From NCBI GenBank assembly GCA_951217055.1, contig OX578280.1, positions 6,510,001 to 6,574,000 of the forward strand: DNA of 64,000 nucleotides, in the 5' to 3' direction. This DNA comes from Gerris lacustris. Its lineage: Eukaryota; Arthropoda; Insecta; Hemiptera; Gerridae. Under the pieces are notes generated by a model, which saw only the letters and a program-made list of their open reading frames with translations, had not been told where the DNA came from and did not search any database. This document shows positions 44,921-56,069 of the stretch, piece by piece. The position numbers and the translations under genes are program-made. How positions within the stretch are numbered: position 1 is the stretch's first letter; every line of letters starts with the position of its first letter.

Positions 44921-45479
44921 ACCCCCTGTGATTTTACAGTATTCCAGCTTATCAGCTCTTTAAGGAATTCTCCAATTACTATTTCCTAGGTTTAATAAAG
45001 CCATCGGTATACCCAGTACGTGAGCGTGTCGCCCTCACTTTAGTTTGAACATCGACAAGCTCTACTACAAACGTCAGTACGGTGTAAATATTAGAGATTA
45101 TTTTTTTTGTTTACTTCATTCTTATGCAAAAGAATTTGATCATTTATAAGAGTTAAGTTTTCTAATTACATATACATATTTAATACAATACCGCAGGATA
45201 GGAGAAAAAGTTTATGGATGAGTTTTTTTTTTTTTTTTACGACAATTCTGAAAAAATGTTTAGTTATGTGTATAAGTGTAAATTGTTTTTTTATAAAAAA
45301 TGTGTTCAATAAAACTTTTTTTTAATTCAAAATGAATGTTTTATTATTATAACCTATTGAAAAAACTAATTTCCACAAAAGCAAAGACCTATAAGCTTCA
45401 AATATGGAAGGAAACAAAAGCGGTGTAAATGCCGCCGCGCGCCCGCTGCTGCTAACCAATATCACGCGCCCGCCCGAAG
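44884..45479. mobile_element. GC-rich-ended TIR element
   Basis: CCTTCGGGCGGGCGCGCGGG at the left is inverted at the right as CGCGCCCGCCCGAAGG. An insertion-like TGCTGCTAACCAATATCACG lies inside the right arm. The AT-rich interior has no gene. Its right end is 62 bp from tubulin exon 3. Confidence 0.55.
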
Positions 45480-45540
45480 GTAAATGTAAGGCCTGTGTAC
45501 GCCACTGTCTTTGAAATTATCAAGCTTTCTAATCGTATAC

Positions 45541-45713
45541 CTGAAGTGAATCTGCTTGTTCAGCTTGCTGCCGTAGAGCCTCCATAACGAGTTCTGACAT
45601 TTCGTTGCCCACTGAATAGTAACCCCTGGCGAAGTTGCTTGCAGCATCTTCTTTCCCTGACACTAAACTGCCCTGCTTGAAAAGATTTGAGAATGCTCCC
45701 ACCCGGATTTCAT
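45541..45713 (-). CDS. alpha-tubulin exon 3
   Basis: The exon is 173 nt, starts in phase 1 (completing Asp with the G of exon 2), and has acceptor AACACAG and donor CAG|GTATAC. It encodes EIRVGAFSNLFKQGSLVSGK and then EDAASNFARGYYSVGNEMSE, parallel to canonical [20 protein letters not shown] and EDAANNYARG. D98 is kept. The canonical N101 position reads Ser. There are no stops. Confidence 0.94.
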
Positions 45714-45739
45714 CTGTGTTTTATAAAACCAACAATACA

Positions 45740-46386
45740 GTATTCAATTATTGCACACAGTAAACACACTCGGTCTATTAAATAAATACCCTAGTCTAGA
45801 GTATTGATCTTAAGATGTGCAATAATTGTAAATATTTACAATTATTGTAAATAAAGACTAAACATAGAGCTCAGAATAAAATATTGAAAAAATAAAATCA
45901 ACAAGTACCAATCTTTAAAAAATCACAGGGATGTACTTGTGTCCAAGTACTTTTGGCACTTCTTTAGATTGCTACTCCCGTTATAAAAAAAACAGAGAGG
46001 AGTAACAATCTAAAGAAGGTGTACGGAATGTTCTTCTTTAGTCTGTTACTCCCCTTACATAAACAGGTGTGTGATATTCCTTTGTCTCGAAGTACATTGG
46101 ACTAAACATCACTTTTGTCTGAATAGTTATTTAGTTTGTCATTTATTTTCTAAAAACATATTGAGACACCAGCGGCGTATGAGAGCACGCTCGTCTCTGA
46201 TAAGTCCTATATCTGATCTTCTTGATCTAGTATAGGTCCAGAGTGGCATCGTCGGGCCCCTGATGAGTCGGACGCGACGAACAATGCTGGACATGGCGTA
46301 ATGCCGAGCCAACATCTTAATATGTCTGATGTTGGAACAGTTCCTATGTGTCACGCTTGCGTGGCACATCCCTTGGTGTCTCTCGC

Positions 46387-46390
<4 letters not shown>
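45740..46390. other. intron with foldbacks, no gene
   Basis: CTTCTTTAGATTGCTACTCC and its inverse form a hairpin at 45960-46016. GTACTTGTGTCCAAGTAC at 45935 recurs at 20.38 kb. The minus-strand frame at 46139-46492 runs into the (TA)n and is not recognised. Confidence 0.45.

Positions 46391-46478
<88 letters not shown>
46391..46478. repeat. (TA)n microsatellite, about 44 units
   Basis: The uninterrupted TA run produces IYIYIY frames on both strands. Confidence 0.98.
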
Positions 46479-46483
<5 letters not shown>

Positions 46484-46654
46484 ACTCATCACCAGCTTTT
46501 ATTTAATAACCCACTCGAAAGTTTAAAAAAAAAGAAAAATGTGAATTTACCACATTTTTGTGGATAGCGCACGCGTATACTAAATTTGTGTCATCTCTAT
46601 ATTTTTTTCTATGTGTGGATTAAAAAGTTACTCCCGTATTTCAAATTTGAACTT

Positions 46655-46770
46655 TTTAGCTTAAACGGTTCGGGAAATATGAACCAAAGAGCGACGGACG
46701 GACGGACACATCTTCCTCGGCATAAGGGTTTTTGGGAAGGATCTACGAGACCCTTAAAAAGTCCGGATAA
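46655..46770 (-). repeat. dispersed repeat module
   Basis: It carries the inverse of the module at 10.51 and 11.45 kb, including GACGGACGGACGGACAC and GGCATAAGGGTTTTTGGG. Confidence 0.55.
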
Positions 46771-47116
46771 GAGTCTATAGCAGAGAGCAATTTCGAGTCT
46801 ATTATGGACATGGGCAAGGCCTTAAGAGTTATTTGAAGTTTGAATAGATTCAGATTCCCGGCACTAATGCTAGAGAGATTAGCTAGTGGATAATCGAGTC
46901 ATTAAATCGGAGAATCAGCTTAAAAACGTTTCTCGAAAAAGCCTGGATAACAGCTGATAAATCATTGTAGCAATCAGGTATCAATCACAATACTACAATA
47001 CTAATTGTCCCCCTTGTTTTCCCAAACTGACTACAATTTGCTGTCAACCACCAAATCTTATTGACTTCCAAGAATTACCACGTCAAAATGTCTCCTCTAA
47101 AAGCCGGGTTTATGTG

Positions 47117-47872
47117 ATCCAAGTATACTTAGTCCAAGTAATTTTGATCAAATCCACTTGGTCCAAGTAACTTTGATCAAATCCACTTGGTCCAAGTAAC
47201 AAGTAACTTTGATCAAATCCACTTGGTCCAAGTAACAAGCAACTTTGATCAAATCCACTTGGTCCAAGTAACAAGTAACTTTGATCAAATCCACTTGGTC
47301 CAAGTAACAAGCAACTTTGATCAAATCCACTTGGTCCAAGTAACAAGCAACTTTGATCAAATCCACTTGGTCCAAGTAACAAGTAACTTAGATCAAATCC
47401 GCTTGGTCCAAGTAACTTTGATCAAATCCACTTGGTCCAAGTAGCAAGTAACTGATCAAATCCACTTGGTCCAAGTAACAAGTAACTTTGATCAAATCTA
47501 CTTGGTCCAAGTAACAAGTAACTTTGATCAAATCCACTTGGTCCAAGTAACAAGCAACTTTGATCAAATCCACTTGGTCCAAGTAACAAGCAACTTTGAT
47601 CAAATCCACTTGGTCCAAGTAACAAGTAACTTAGATCAAATCCGCTTGGTCCAAGTAACTTTGATCAAATCCACTTGGTCCAAGTAGCAAGTAACTGATC
47701 AAATCCACTTGGTCCAAGTAACAAGTAACTTTGATCAAATCTACTTGGTCCAAGTAACAAGTAACTTTGATCAAATCCACTTGATCCAAGTAGCAATAAA
47801 CTTTGATCAAATCCACTTGGTCCAGGTCCAAGTAAAAAGTAACTTTGATCAAATCCTCTTGGTCCAAGTAGT
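47117..47872. repeat. 36-bp minisatellite, about 21 units
   Basis: The core is TTTGATCAAATCCACTTGG then TCCAAGTAACAAGTAAC. Each unit has palindromic ACTTGGTCCAAGT and TTGATCAA. A block of about 237 bp is itself duplicated (the 47392-47470 pattern recurs at 47635-47712). Related degenerate units occur at 48238-48345. The long frames on both strands are repeat products. Confidence 0.95.
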
Positions 47873-48237
47873 TATTGATTTTTACTACGTTTTTATTAGC
47901 TTGCTTTCTTGTTTGTTTGTTTGTTTGTCCAGTACAAATCTTGCAATCGATTTTTAACTAACTTCCCGAGTAGCTAGACATTTGAAACTTTTAGAATAGC
48001 TCAGAACACGATGACAATGCTTTTAATACTTTTAGCCATCTTTCAGCACAATTTAATTCGTTTCCAGCAAATTTTGCTGTAAGGAAAAAATCCGCAAGTT
48101 ATTTTATTTGTTTTGACATATCCCATGTTTACGATCTTCATTTTGACGGTTTCAAATTTATGATTTATGAAAAACAAATTAAAAACGTAGTATATAAAAA
48201 GTTCTTTTTATCTTTTAATTATTAAAGTAATGTTTAC

Positions 48238-48350
48238 ACGATCCAAGTATACTTGGTCCGAGTAACTTTGATCCAATCTACTTGGTCCAAGTAGTTATTG
48301 ATTTTTGAAGTTATGTTTACACGATCCAAGTATACTTGGTTCAAGTAGTG
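48238..48350. repeat. degenerate outlying units of the 36-bp repeat
   Basis: GATCCAAGTATACTTGGTCC and GATCCAAGTATACTTGGTTC, each preceded by ATGTTTACAC, resemble the first unit of the main array (GATCCAAGTATACTTAGTCC). Confidence 0.7.
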
Positions 48351-48687
48351 GAACTTTAATACACTATAAATTTAAGGTTAAGATAGATTTTGTGAATTGT
48401 TTTTCCCTCTAGAACGTTCCAGTTAAAGTGTGCTTATTAAGTTTTAAAACATTGGTGATATATGATAATATATAACCTTCTAGTAAACAAATCCCAGCAC
48501 AACTTCACATCAACTCGCTCTCATAATTTGTCAGATGGGCGCCATTTCTGTTTTCATCAAAGTCTACTGGGATCAAAAAAAATTTGGGGCCTGTCTTCGA
48601 TCGTGTAACCCCGCCTTCCTCTATTAACATTATACTTTATCACTCAATTTATAAATTAAAATTTCAATATCAATAAAACAAACTCAC

Positions 48688-48895
48688 CAATAACAGACGG
48701 TTCGAGATCGGCAAAAACTGCTCTGGGAACATTAAGTCCATGAGAAGTTTGATTGAAGATCATATCGTTCTTATATCTTTTAGCACCCGGAGCATTGGTA
48801 CCATTAGGCATGACCCCATGCTCCAGGCAGTACAGCTCCCAACATGCATTGCCTGTTTGCACTCCTGCCTGGCCCACGTGAAGAGATATCACCTC
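48688..48895 (-). CDS. alpha-tubulin exon 2 (first visible)
   Basis: The exon is 208 nt with acceptor AAATACAG and donor ATTG|GTGAGT. It encodes [20 protein letters not shown] (canonical residues 3-22), [10 protein letters not shown], a divergent loop [20 protein letters not shown], and then [16 protein letters not shown]11 and E71 are kept. The loop around canonical K40 is about 4 residues short and lacks the TIGGGDD segment; a Lys in GAKRY may or may not correspond to K40. Alpha-tubulin pairs with beta-tubulin to build microtubules, binding non-exchangeable GTP. Met-Arg and the 5' UTR must be on an upstream exon to the right, which I could not find. Intact splice sites and frame argue for a functional, tissue-specialised isotype rather than a pseudogene. 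Confidence 0.95.
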
Positions 48896-48984
48896 CTGTA
48901 TTTAAACACACAAATTTCACTTCACTGATGAACAAGATTATGTATTCAGGGTTTAGTAGATTATTTAAGGGTTGGCACAAGGAA

Positions 48985-49062
48985 TAAACCGTCGAAGAGT
49001 CACGTGAGGGGCAGAAACCTGACTAAATTTTAGGTTTCTCACGTGACTCCTCGACGGGTTGT
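48985..49062. repeat. imperfect hairpin
   Basis: CCGTCGAAGAGTCACGTGAG and CTCACGTGACTCCTCGACGG face each other with CAGAAACCT/AGGTTTCT as an inner stem. It is a small foldback about 100 bp upstream of tubulin exon 2. Confidence 0.8.
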
Positions 49063-49396
49063 TACCTTTACTGGCACTGATGATTTGATGATGGCCTTTG
49101 AAGTCGAACGCTAGCTTTGGAAATTAAAATTAATTTTGTGGAGAGGCTTTCGTTTTTATTATTCCATGAACATCAGCTCCACTTGCGCTCTTATTCTTCA
49201 GTTGGTACAAAGTACAAAAGCATTTAGATTGAGCATTGGGATTGGAAATTACGGAGAAAGAAAAACCCCTAATTATTCTTCACCGATGTAGAATTGAGCA
49301 AGGAGTAGATAATGGGTTGGGTATCAGTAAAGTAGACACAACTTAAAACAAATTTACTTGTACATACTTTCGAAGTTGATCCAGTAACCTCTAGAA
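49063..49396. other. no feature seen
   Basis: This is the region upstream of tubulin exon 2. I could not identify an ATG-containing first exon or promoter in it. Confidence 0.4.
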
Positions 49397-49525
49397 TTTA
49401 GGGTTGGGATATCGAAAGAAAATATCGATATTTTCGATATATCGCGAGAACCTCCCCGACGACCACTATTTTCCGCTGATGAGCAAAAATAGAAAAGGTC
49501 GGTGATTATCGATATCCCAACCCTA
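49397..49525. mobile_element. short hAT-type MITE
   Basis: The ends TAGGGTTGGGATATCGA and the inverse match the 9185 element. Left flank CTCTAGAA and right flank CTCTAGAT are a near-perfect 8-bp duplication. Confidence 0.75.
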
Positions 49526-49710
49526 CTCTAGATCAACGGTGGGCAACCCCCGGCCCGCGGGCCAATTGCGGCCCGCGAGATATTTTATAAATAAAGAAGT
49601 AATTTAAATAATTTATTTTTTAAAATTTTATAAGAAAAAAAAAGAAAAAAGTTTGTTACAAAGTAAGTGTGTTGAACATCGTTGTATTTTCATGCCTCAC
49701 CATCACTGAA

Positions 49711-49945
49711 ATCGAAGCTATTCCAGAAACATTTAAAATGGAACTTTATAATCTCCATAAAAGAGTCAATTTAATCTTACATCTTTCCATGAAAATGGGT
49801 CGACTGAAGAATTTCCAAATTTAATTGATAATGCGAAGTATATTTACTTTTTATTTGGATCAACATATCAACAGCTTTTCTCCAAGATGAAGTACTTAAA
49901 ATCCAGATGCGCATTTGAAGAACAACTTGTGCTTGTACATCACTA
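49711..49945 (+). pseudogene. hAT transposase C-terminal remnant
   Basis: IEAIPETFKMELYNL in one frame, then after a frame change YLFGSTYQQLFSKMKYLKSR, follow the order of hAT transposase C-termini (dimerisation region with an FGSTY-type motif). Stops and a frameshift show it is dead. Confidence 0.65.
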
Positions 49946-50185
49946 ATTGAACCAGATGTAGAAATTATTTTGAAACCAATATAGCATCATACATCACAAT
50001 ATTTTTTTCCAATTTAGAATTCTTTATTTTATACTTTCATAGTTTCAATTTTAATTCAATACATATTTCACATGTAGAAATTAACTTCTATTTTATTTAT
50101 TTCTTATTTCCTGACTAAAAAAATTACAGGTGTTAAAGAAAGATGTCAATTAACTACTATTGACAAACACACACACACTCATATA

Positions 50186-50187
50186 TA

Positions 50188-50233
<46 letters not shown>
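50186..50233. repeat. (TA)n microsatellite
   Basis: The TA run lies near the right end of the hAT element. Confidence 0.95.
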
Positions 50234-50238
<5 letters not shown>

Positions 50239-50323
50239 ACTCTAACTACTGCGGCCCGCGAAAAAATAGTAACATTTATTTTGGCCCCTGCTATAAAAAA
50301 GGTTGCCCACCCTTGCTCTAGAT

Positions 50324-51397
50324 TATCTGAAGAAGGTTGCGTTTAGAACAGCCGAAACCGGTCAACTGTTTCAATTATAATTTTTGTGTGAAGACGTTGT
50401 TTTGGTTAATGAACTACAACTCTTTCATTCATGACAAATTAAAACATCAGATGACAAATCTATTTAATTTTTGAAAATACAAGAAGCTACAACCTAATAG
50501 TAAAACAGAGGAAACAAGCCGAATATAGGTCTTTAAGCATGCTCAGTACAAAGTGCGCCTGCGCATCTCAGACTGGGCTTGCGCAGAGACCAATGCTCGG
50601 CTCGTGTCCTCTGATCGGTTCGGCAGTTTGGACACGGCTTTAAAAACATAAATATAACCTAATTAGACGTAACCTACCTATAACCTCCTCACTAAGTATT
50701 TTGTTTACGTCTTATTTAAACTCTCTATTATTGATGTAAATCAGATTTTTTTTTTTTTTTTTTAAATTACGAATTTTTAATGGATTGTTTAGCGTAAAAC
50801 CATTAAAGAATGCGCCATAAATCGCGAGGAAAGCTATGTGCCACACTAATTGGCAGACTATTTTTAAACGTTTCAAAATTATAACGCTCCAAATAAAAAC
50901 ACAGGAAAAGAACTATGAAGTAATTCCTTCGTACAACATCCTGAGCCTCCTAAATTAGTAATATCTCTTAAGGAGCAAATGAATGTATAACAAGAATAGC
51001 TATCGTTTTTAAGAAAGAAAACAAATTAAAATATTAAATAGTCAACATTTACATTTAAGATAATCGTGGCTGTATAGTGTTAAACCAATACCATCTTTAA
51101 AATGCTTTTAGTTAAAGGTAAAAGTATATTTACAGTTTAATTCCTTCAACAAATATTTATCTACTTTTTTTACTTTCCTTTTATTACGCTACTTCAAGAT
51201 TTCACATTTTATAATTCTATATCTCAAGTTCATTACATTTATTTGTTCTTTTACTTTACCATGGATTAAGGAATAAGGAAGCTACAGGTTCAATAAATGG
51301 TTAACGAGCCAATAAATCTCAACTATAACTCCCAACAATGATTTGAAAGCCAAATACTCGGTCAATCATCAATATCAATATTTACTATATAAAATAG
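50324..51397. other. noncoding, AT-rich
   Basis: A small GC-richer patch with GCGCCTGCGCATCTCAG lies at 50550-50640, followed by AT-rich sequence. GCTATGTGCCACACTAATTGGC near 50833 resembles an inverted left end of family A. Confidence 0.4.
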
Positions 51398-51990
51398 ACT
51401 CCCAACTGGTGTGGCACATAGCTTCCTCGCAACTTATCACGTACTTTAATGATTTTATACTTTTACAAGCCATTATTGTCTAATTTGTTTAATTGTTTCC
51501 CCAATTTTTTTAATTTGTCAAAATTGTTTGGATTTTTTTACATAAATTAAAGTATCAATTTAGCAAAAGTTAAAAAGCGCAGACTGTTCAAATTAATCTA
51601 GGGCTATCTGCGGGTTACTTTCGATAAACTATAAAAGTTTCATACAAATCAGATAAGTAATTTTGAAGCTATAGGTGTAAATAAATGTATGTTTGTGCGC
51701 ACGTGGAAGAGAAACAAATAAGCGTAGAAGGTTGAAATTTATATGGGACCAACAATGAGCTAATTATGACCTACCACACAAATTTCATTAAACTCGGACG
51801 TGTAGTTTTTAAGATATGTTGGTTCGCAAAAATTGAACGACAGACCGACAGAGACACGAAACAAAAAATGTTTCCTGATGTCGATGTCTTAAACGGATTT
51901 CTGTCTTGGAATTTTTGAAATCGGAGACCTATAATATTTTGGTTCTTCAGAACGATCACATAGCTTCAGTTACCTTCGGTAAGCTCGAAA
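51398..51990 (+). mobile_element. family A repeat, copy 3 (diverged)
   Basis: It starts CTCCCAACTGGTGTGGCAC, then AGCTTCCTCGC, and ends CAGTTACCTTCGGTAAGCTC. The middle differs from copies 1 and 2, but the end blocks TTCCTGATGTC and GGATTTCTGTCTTGGAATTT are shared. Confidence 0.6.
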
Positions 51991-52369
51991 GAAAAAATAA
52001 ATAATAGGACTTCTAGTGATGACTGCATAACTGCATTAAGAATTAATCATCATATCGAAATATTATCTATATCTTAATCGTGATACCAGCTGATTAAGAA
52101 AGCAGCATACATAGGCATTGGAGCATGTAAGCAAAAATTGAAACGAGCATCTTATAGGTACATTTAGTATCAGTAAAATATGATGCACCCTAATTTTAGC
52201 TATTTTTTTAACTTTATTTTAGTTTTTGAGTTTCTATAACTTAAACCCCAGTGATGATGATGATTATTGATGTACAACCCATGATGATGATTGATGATGT
52301 ACAATAATTCTTAATATTCATTATTCTCGCTTTAATAATAGAGCCACACAATGCCTAGTTTAATTTATT

Positions 52370-53640
52370 CTATGGCACCTACCTGAACAACAACCAAGTC
52401 CCTAATCCATACCTCCATTCACTGAAACCTCTTTTTGTGGAACCCTAAGAAGAGAATTCGAAAGCACCAACCTGAACAAAGAAAAACTCTAATCCATACA
52501 CCTCTCATTCAAAGAAGCCTTATCTCTCAGCATCCTAAGAAGAGTATCTCATGGCACCTACCTGAACAACAACCAAGTACCTAATCCATACCTCCATTCA
52601 CTGAAACCTCTTTTTGTGGCACCCTAAGAAGAGAATTCTGAAGCACTAACCTTAGCAAAGAATAACTTTAATCCATACACCTCTCATTCAAAGAAGCCTT
52701 ATCTCTCAGCATCCTAAGAAGAGTATCTCATGGCACCTACCTGAACAACAACAACAACAACCAAGTCCCTAAATCCATACCTCCATTCACTGAAACCTCT
52801 TTTTGTGGAACCCTAAGAAGAGAATTCGAAAGCACTAACCTTAGCAAAGAAAAACTCTAATCCATACACCTCTCATTCAAAGAAGCCTTATCTCTCAGCA
52901 TCCTAAGAAGAGTATCTCATGGCACCTACCTGAACAACAACCAAGTCCCTAATCCATACCTCCATTCACTGAAACCTCTTTTTGTGGCACCCTAAGAAGA
53001 GAATTCTGAAGCACTAACCTTAGCAAAGAATAACTTTAATCCATACACCTCTCATTCAAAGAAGCCTTATCTCTCAGCATCCTAAGAAGAGTATCTCATG
53101 GCACCTACCTGAACAACAACAACAACAACCAAGTCCCTAAATCCATACCTCCATTCACTGAAACCTCTTTTTGTGGAACCCTAAGAAGAGAATTCGAAAG
53201 CACTAACCTTAGCAAAGAAAAACTCTAATCCATACACCTCTCATTCAAAGAAGCCTTATCTCTCAGCATCCTAAGAAGAGTATCTCATGGCACCTACCTG
53301 AACAACAACCAAGTCCCTAATCCATACCTCCATTCACTGAAACCTCTTTTTGTGGCACCCTAAGAAGAGAATTCTGAAGCACTAACCTTAGCAAAGAAAA
53401 ACTCTAATCCATATACCTCTCATTCAAAGAAGCCTTATCTCTCAGCATCCTAAGAAGAGTATCTCATGGCACCTACCTGAACAACAACCAAGTCCCTAAT
53501 CCATACCTCCATTCAATGAAACCTCTTTTTGTGGAACCCTAAGAAGAGAATTCGAAAGCACCAACCTGAACAAAGAAAAACTCTAATCCATATACCTCAT
53601 TTGAAAAGCCATATATCAAAGCATCCTAAGAAGAGTATCT
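52370..53640. repeat. satellite: 179-bp dimer units, 7 copies
   Basis: Units begin ATGGCACCTACCTGAACAAC and recur about every 179-187 bp (52374, 52552, 52731, 52919, 53098, 53287, 53467). Each has two related halves of about 89 bp, both ending CCTAAGAAGAG. Variants GGAACCC/GGCACCC and AACAACAACAACAACC/AACAACAACC alternate, giving a higher-order period near 366 bp. Confidence 0.93.
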
Positions 53641-53789
53641 CATGGCACCTATCTGGACAGTGACATTACCCTTATTCCTAAACTACATTTGCAGAAGCCT
53701 CATCTTATTCCAGGATTGAAAGGAGAGGCTTTTCAACCTGATCAAGGATGAGGTTCAGCTTACCTAATCCTTCATCAACTAATCATTCA

Positions 53790-53965
53790 TTTGGTTGGGA
53801 CATTCTAAACCACCCCGCACACTCCCCTGTTGGGGACCTCAGACTTTCATCTTTTCACTTCCCTGAATTCTTTGAGAAGGACATCAAAAAGCTTGAGCCA
53901 CGGCTTATACCCTGCATAGAATGGGAAGGCGAGTTCATGGAGAAATATCTGATATCTTTTTTTTT
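53790..53965 (+). pseudogene. mariner transposase remnant
   Basis: FGWDILNHPAHSPV resembles the FGWDVLxHPxYSPD block of mariner transposases. IKKLEPRLIPCIEWEGEFME resembles their last residues (IxKLxPRxxKCIxxxGDYVE). The catalytic third Asp region is lost and the middle is deleted, so it is a relic. Confidence 0.5.
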
Positions 53966-54009
53966 TAAATTAGAAAAATGAAAATGGAGTATCTATAATC
54001 TTACTTTCT

Positions 54010-54998
54010 GGACATGCCTTGTAGTTCTTATCTAACTTTCTGTTCTTCTTATACTAACCTTTACAAATGCAGTCTTATTATTTACTCCCCAAAGAAAAGG
54101 AGTAACTCTACCAAAATCAAGGATCTTTATCAAGGAAACATGGTGGGAAAGTTTCTATTCAAGACCGATACTAGGAGGAGAGGCGCGAGTATGTAAACAG
54201 GTTACTTGCGCTGCCTAGTGCTTCCCTTGTTGGCGGTTTTTAGTGTGGAAGTCGAAGGATAGGCAGAGCAAGTGGCATGGGGTGTTTACACTCTGCTCTT
54301 CTAGTTACTTGCCTTAACCCATTTTGCTAAGTTAGCAAATATTTCTAAAATTCTAAAAATGTTCGATTGTGCTGAAATTTGTACTAATTATACCTATATA
54401 TAAAACAAATATTCCCACTGAATTTCGTTTTTGATATCTGCTGCAATTTTGAAAATATCGACATTTGAAACTTTAAAGCTAATTGGGACTATTTCAGTAA
54501 TATCAACAAATGAAGTATCGATAATAAAAACTGTTTCAACATAAAGGATTAAATGCAACAAGTCGCTGAAGCTTCATCTATTTCGACCTCCTCCATTATC
54601 TGAGGTTGAATAGGAAGTAAGAGAAGCGATCATGTAAACATTCACTGCCTTTGAAGCTGCCACACAAGTATTTTGGGGAGTAAATACAACAGCACAAGGA
54701 GCAGTGGCAGCAGGGCCATGAATCCTGCAAACTACGCGGCTGCAGGTGGCGCCAAATAACTGATGAGGGCGCCAAAACTTACGAGGGCACCAAACAGGGA
54801 GAAAGATATTAGGGATAGAAATTGAAGTAGATATTACAGTACAATAAAACTGTACAATACAAGTATAATAAAAGTGGTTCATCAAACACCCCCTTCCCCA
54901 CTAAAAATATTTAGTTACATTATTTTATTTTAGTGATTATAAATATATCCATTTATTTTATTTAGGACGCGACTATGAAGGTACGTTTACGCTGTAGA
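54010..54998. other. noncoding with diverged 5S-element body
   Basis: 54325-54540 follows the body of the 5S-derived elements (TTTTGCTAAGTTAGCAAAT, CACTGAATTTCGTTTTTG). I recognise nothing in the frames at 54014 and 54574-54885; the latter is Cys/Ser-rich and without domain resemblance. Confidence 0.4.
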
Positions 54999-56069
54999 CT
55001 TTTAGCCAGTGGCGTAAATAGCGCCCCCGCCAACCCCGCGGTGCGGGGGGGCGCCTGCTCCAGGGGGCGCCGAAAAATTAGTAAACAAAGATATTTAACA
55101 AGAAAAAAAAAAAAAACACTTTTCAGGCGGAATTATTTTTAAAATAATTAGAGATAAAACAAATTAAGAGTTTAAATCAGGGTGAAAATTAATCTCAACC
55201 GTCTGCGCTCTTTAAATTTGACTAAATTGATACTTTATTTTATGTAAGAAATCAAAACACGTGCCCTTTTTTTGGGGGGGGGGGCAGCTGCTTTGTTGAA
55301 TAAGTAGTTCCCTTTTCTTGTTACCACTACGAATAACCCCCCAATCTTAACTGACTTAGAATGTGCCCCCCAGACCTAGCCGCTGGATATTAGAGATGTG
55401 CGTTATTTAACGTAATAGGTAAAATAATAGGGTTCCAACTGTGTCACCTATTACTGACGTTACAGTGACTTGGTTAAAGCTATTAAATTTGTCACTGGTT
55501 TCGGAACGGCCCCTAAATATTTTTAAGGTAGGTGTAGGTTAGGTAGTAAGTAGTAGGGTGGCATCCTTTGGCCTGTACCCTTCTCTACTTAGCAGAAAGC
55601 CCTCTCTCTACCTGGTTCCGTTCCACACAAGAGACAAGTGACAAGGGATAAGATATAATAAAGATTAAATATGACGTTTTGAATACAGGAACTGGAGGTT
55701 CCAATACCTATTATTTTATTATTAGGTGACAAAGTAACTAAAAGAATGTCCTAATACCTAATACCCAGACTAATACCTGCTTCGTAAAATATTAAATATG
55801 AAGTTTTGAATACTGGAACTGGAAGTTCCAATACCTATTATTTTATTAATAGGTGACAATGTCACGGAAAGAAAGCCCTAATACCTGCTTCGTTCCTTGA
55901 GGGCACCATAACCAGACCAGTTACAGTGACAAGAGTTAATAGTTTTTTTTTAAACACCTGAACCAATACTCTATACCTTGAAATATCGGGCTCTCATCGG
56001 CCACTATTTTTTAATATTTTCTCGTGCTGATTTAACTCTTCTCTCTACTCGACTTTTCCGTTACTTATA

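Larger units (their letters stand above)
49534..50315 (+). mobile_element. hAT element, internally decayed
   Basis: The ends are CAACGGTGGGCAACC and GGTTGCCCACCCTTG, with identical 8-bp flanks CTCTAGAT (49526-49533 and 50316-50323). The subterminal CGGCCCGCGGGCC and GCGGCCCGCG are typical of this hAT group. It contains a transposase remnant and a (TA)n tract. Confidence 0.9.

Noticed and set aside
46139..46567. Open frames of IYIYIY on both strands
   Set aside because: They are translation of an uninterrupted (TA)n run.
47110..47957. Long repetitive frames on both strands
   Set aside because: They are products of the 36-bp minisatellite.
52370..53640. CRISPR-like repeat array
   Set aside because: Units are contiguous satellite repeats without unique spacers, in eukaryotic DNA.
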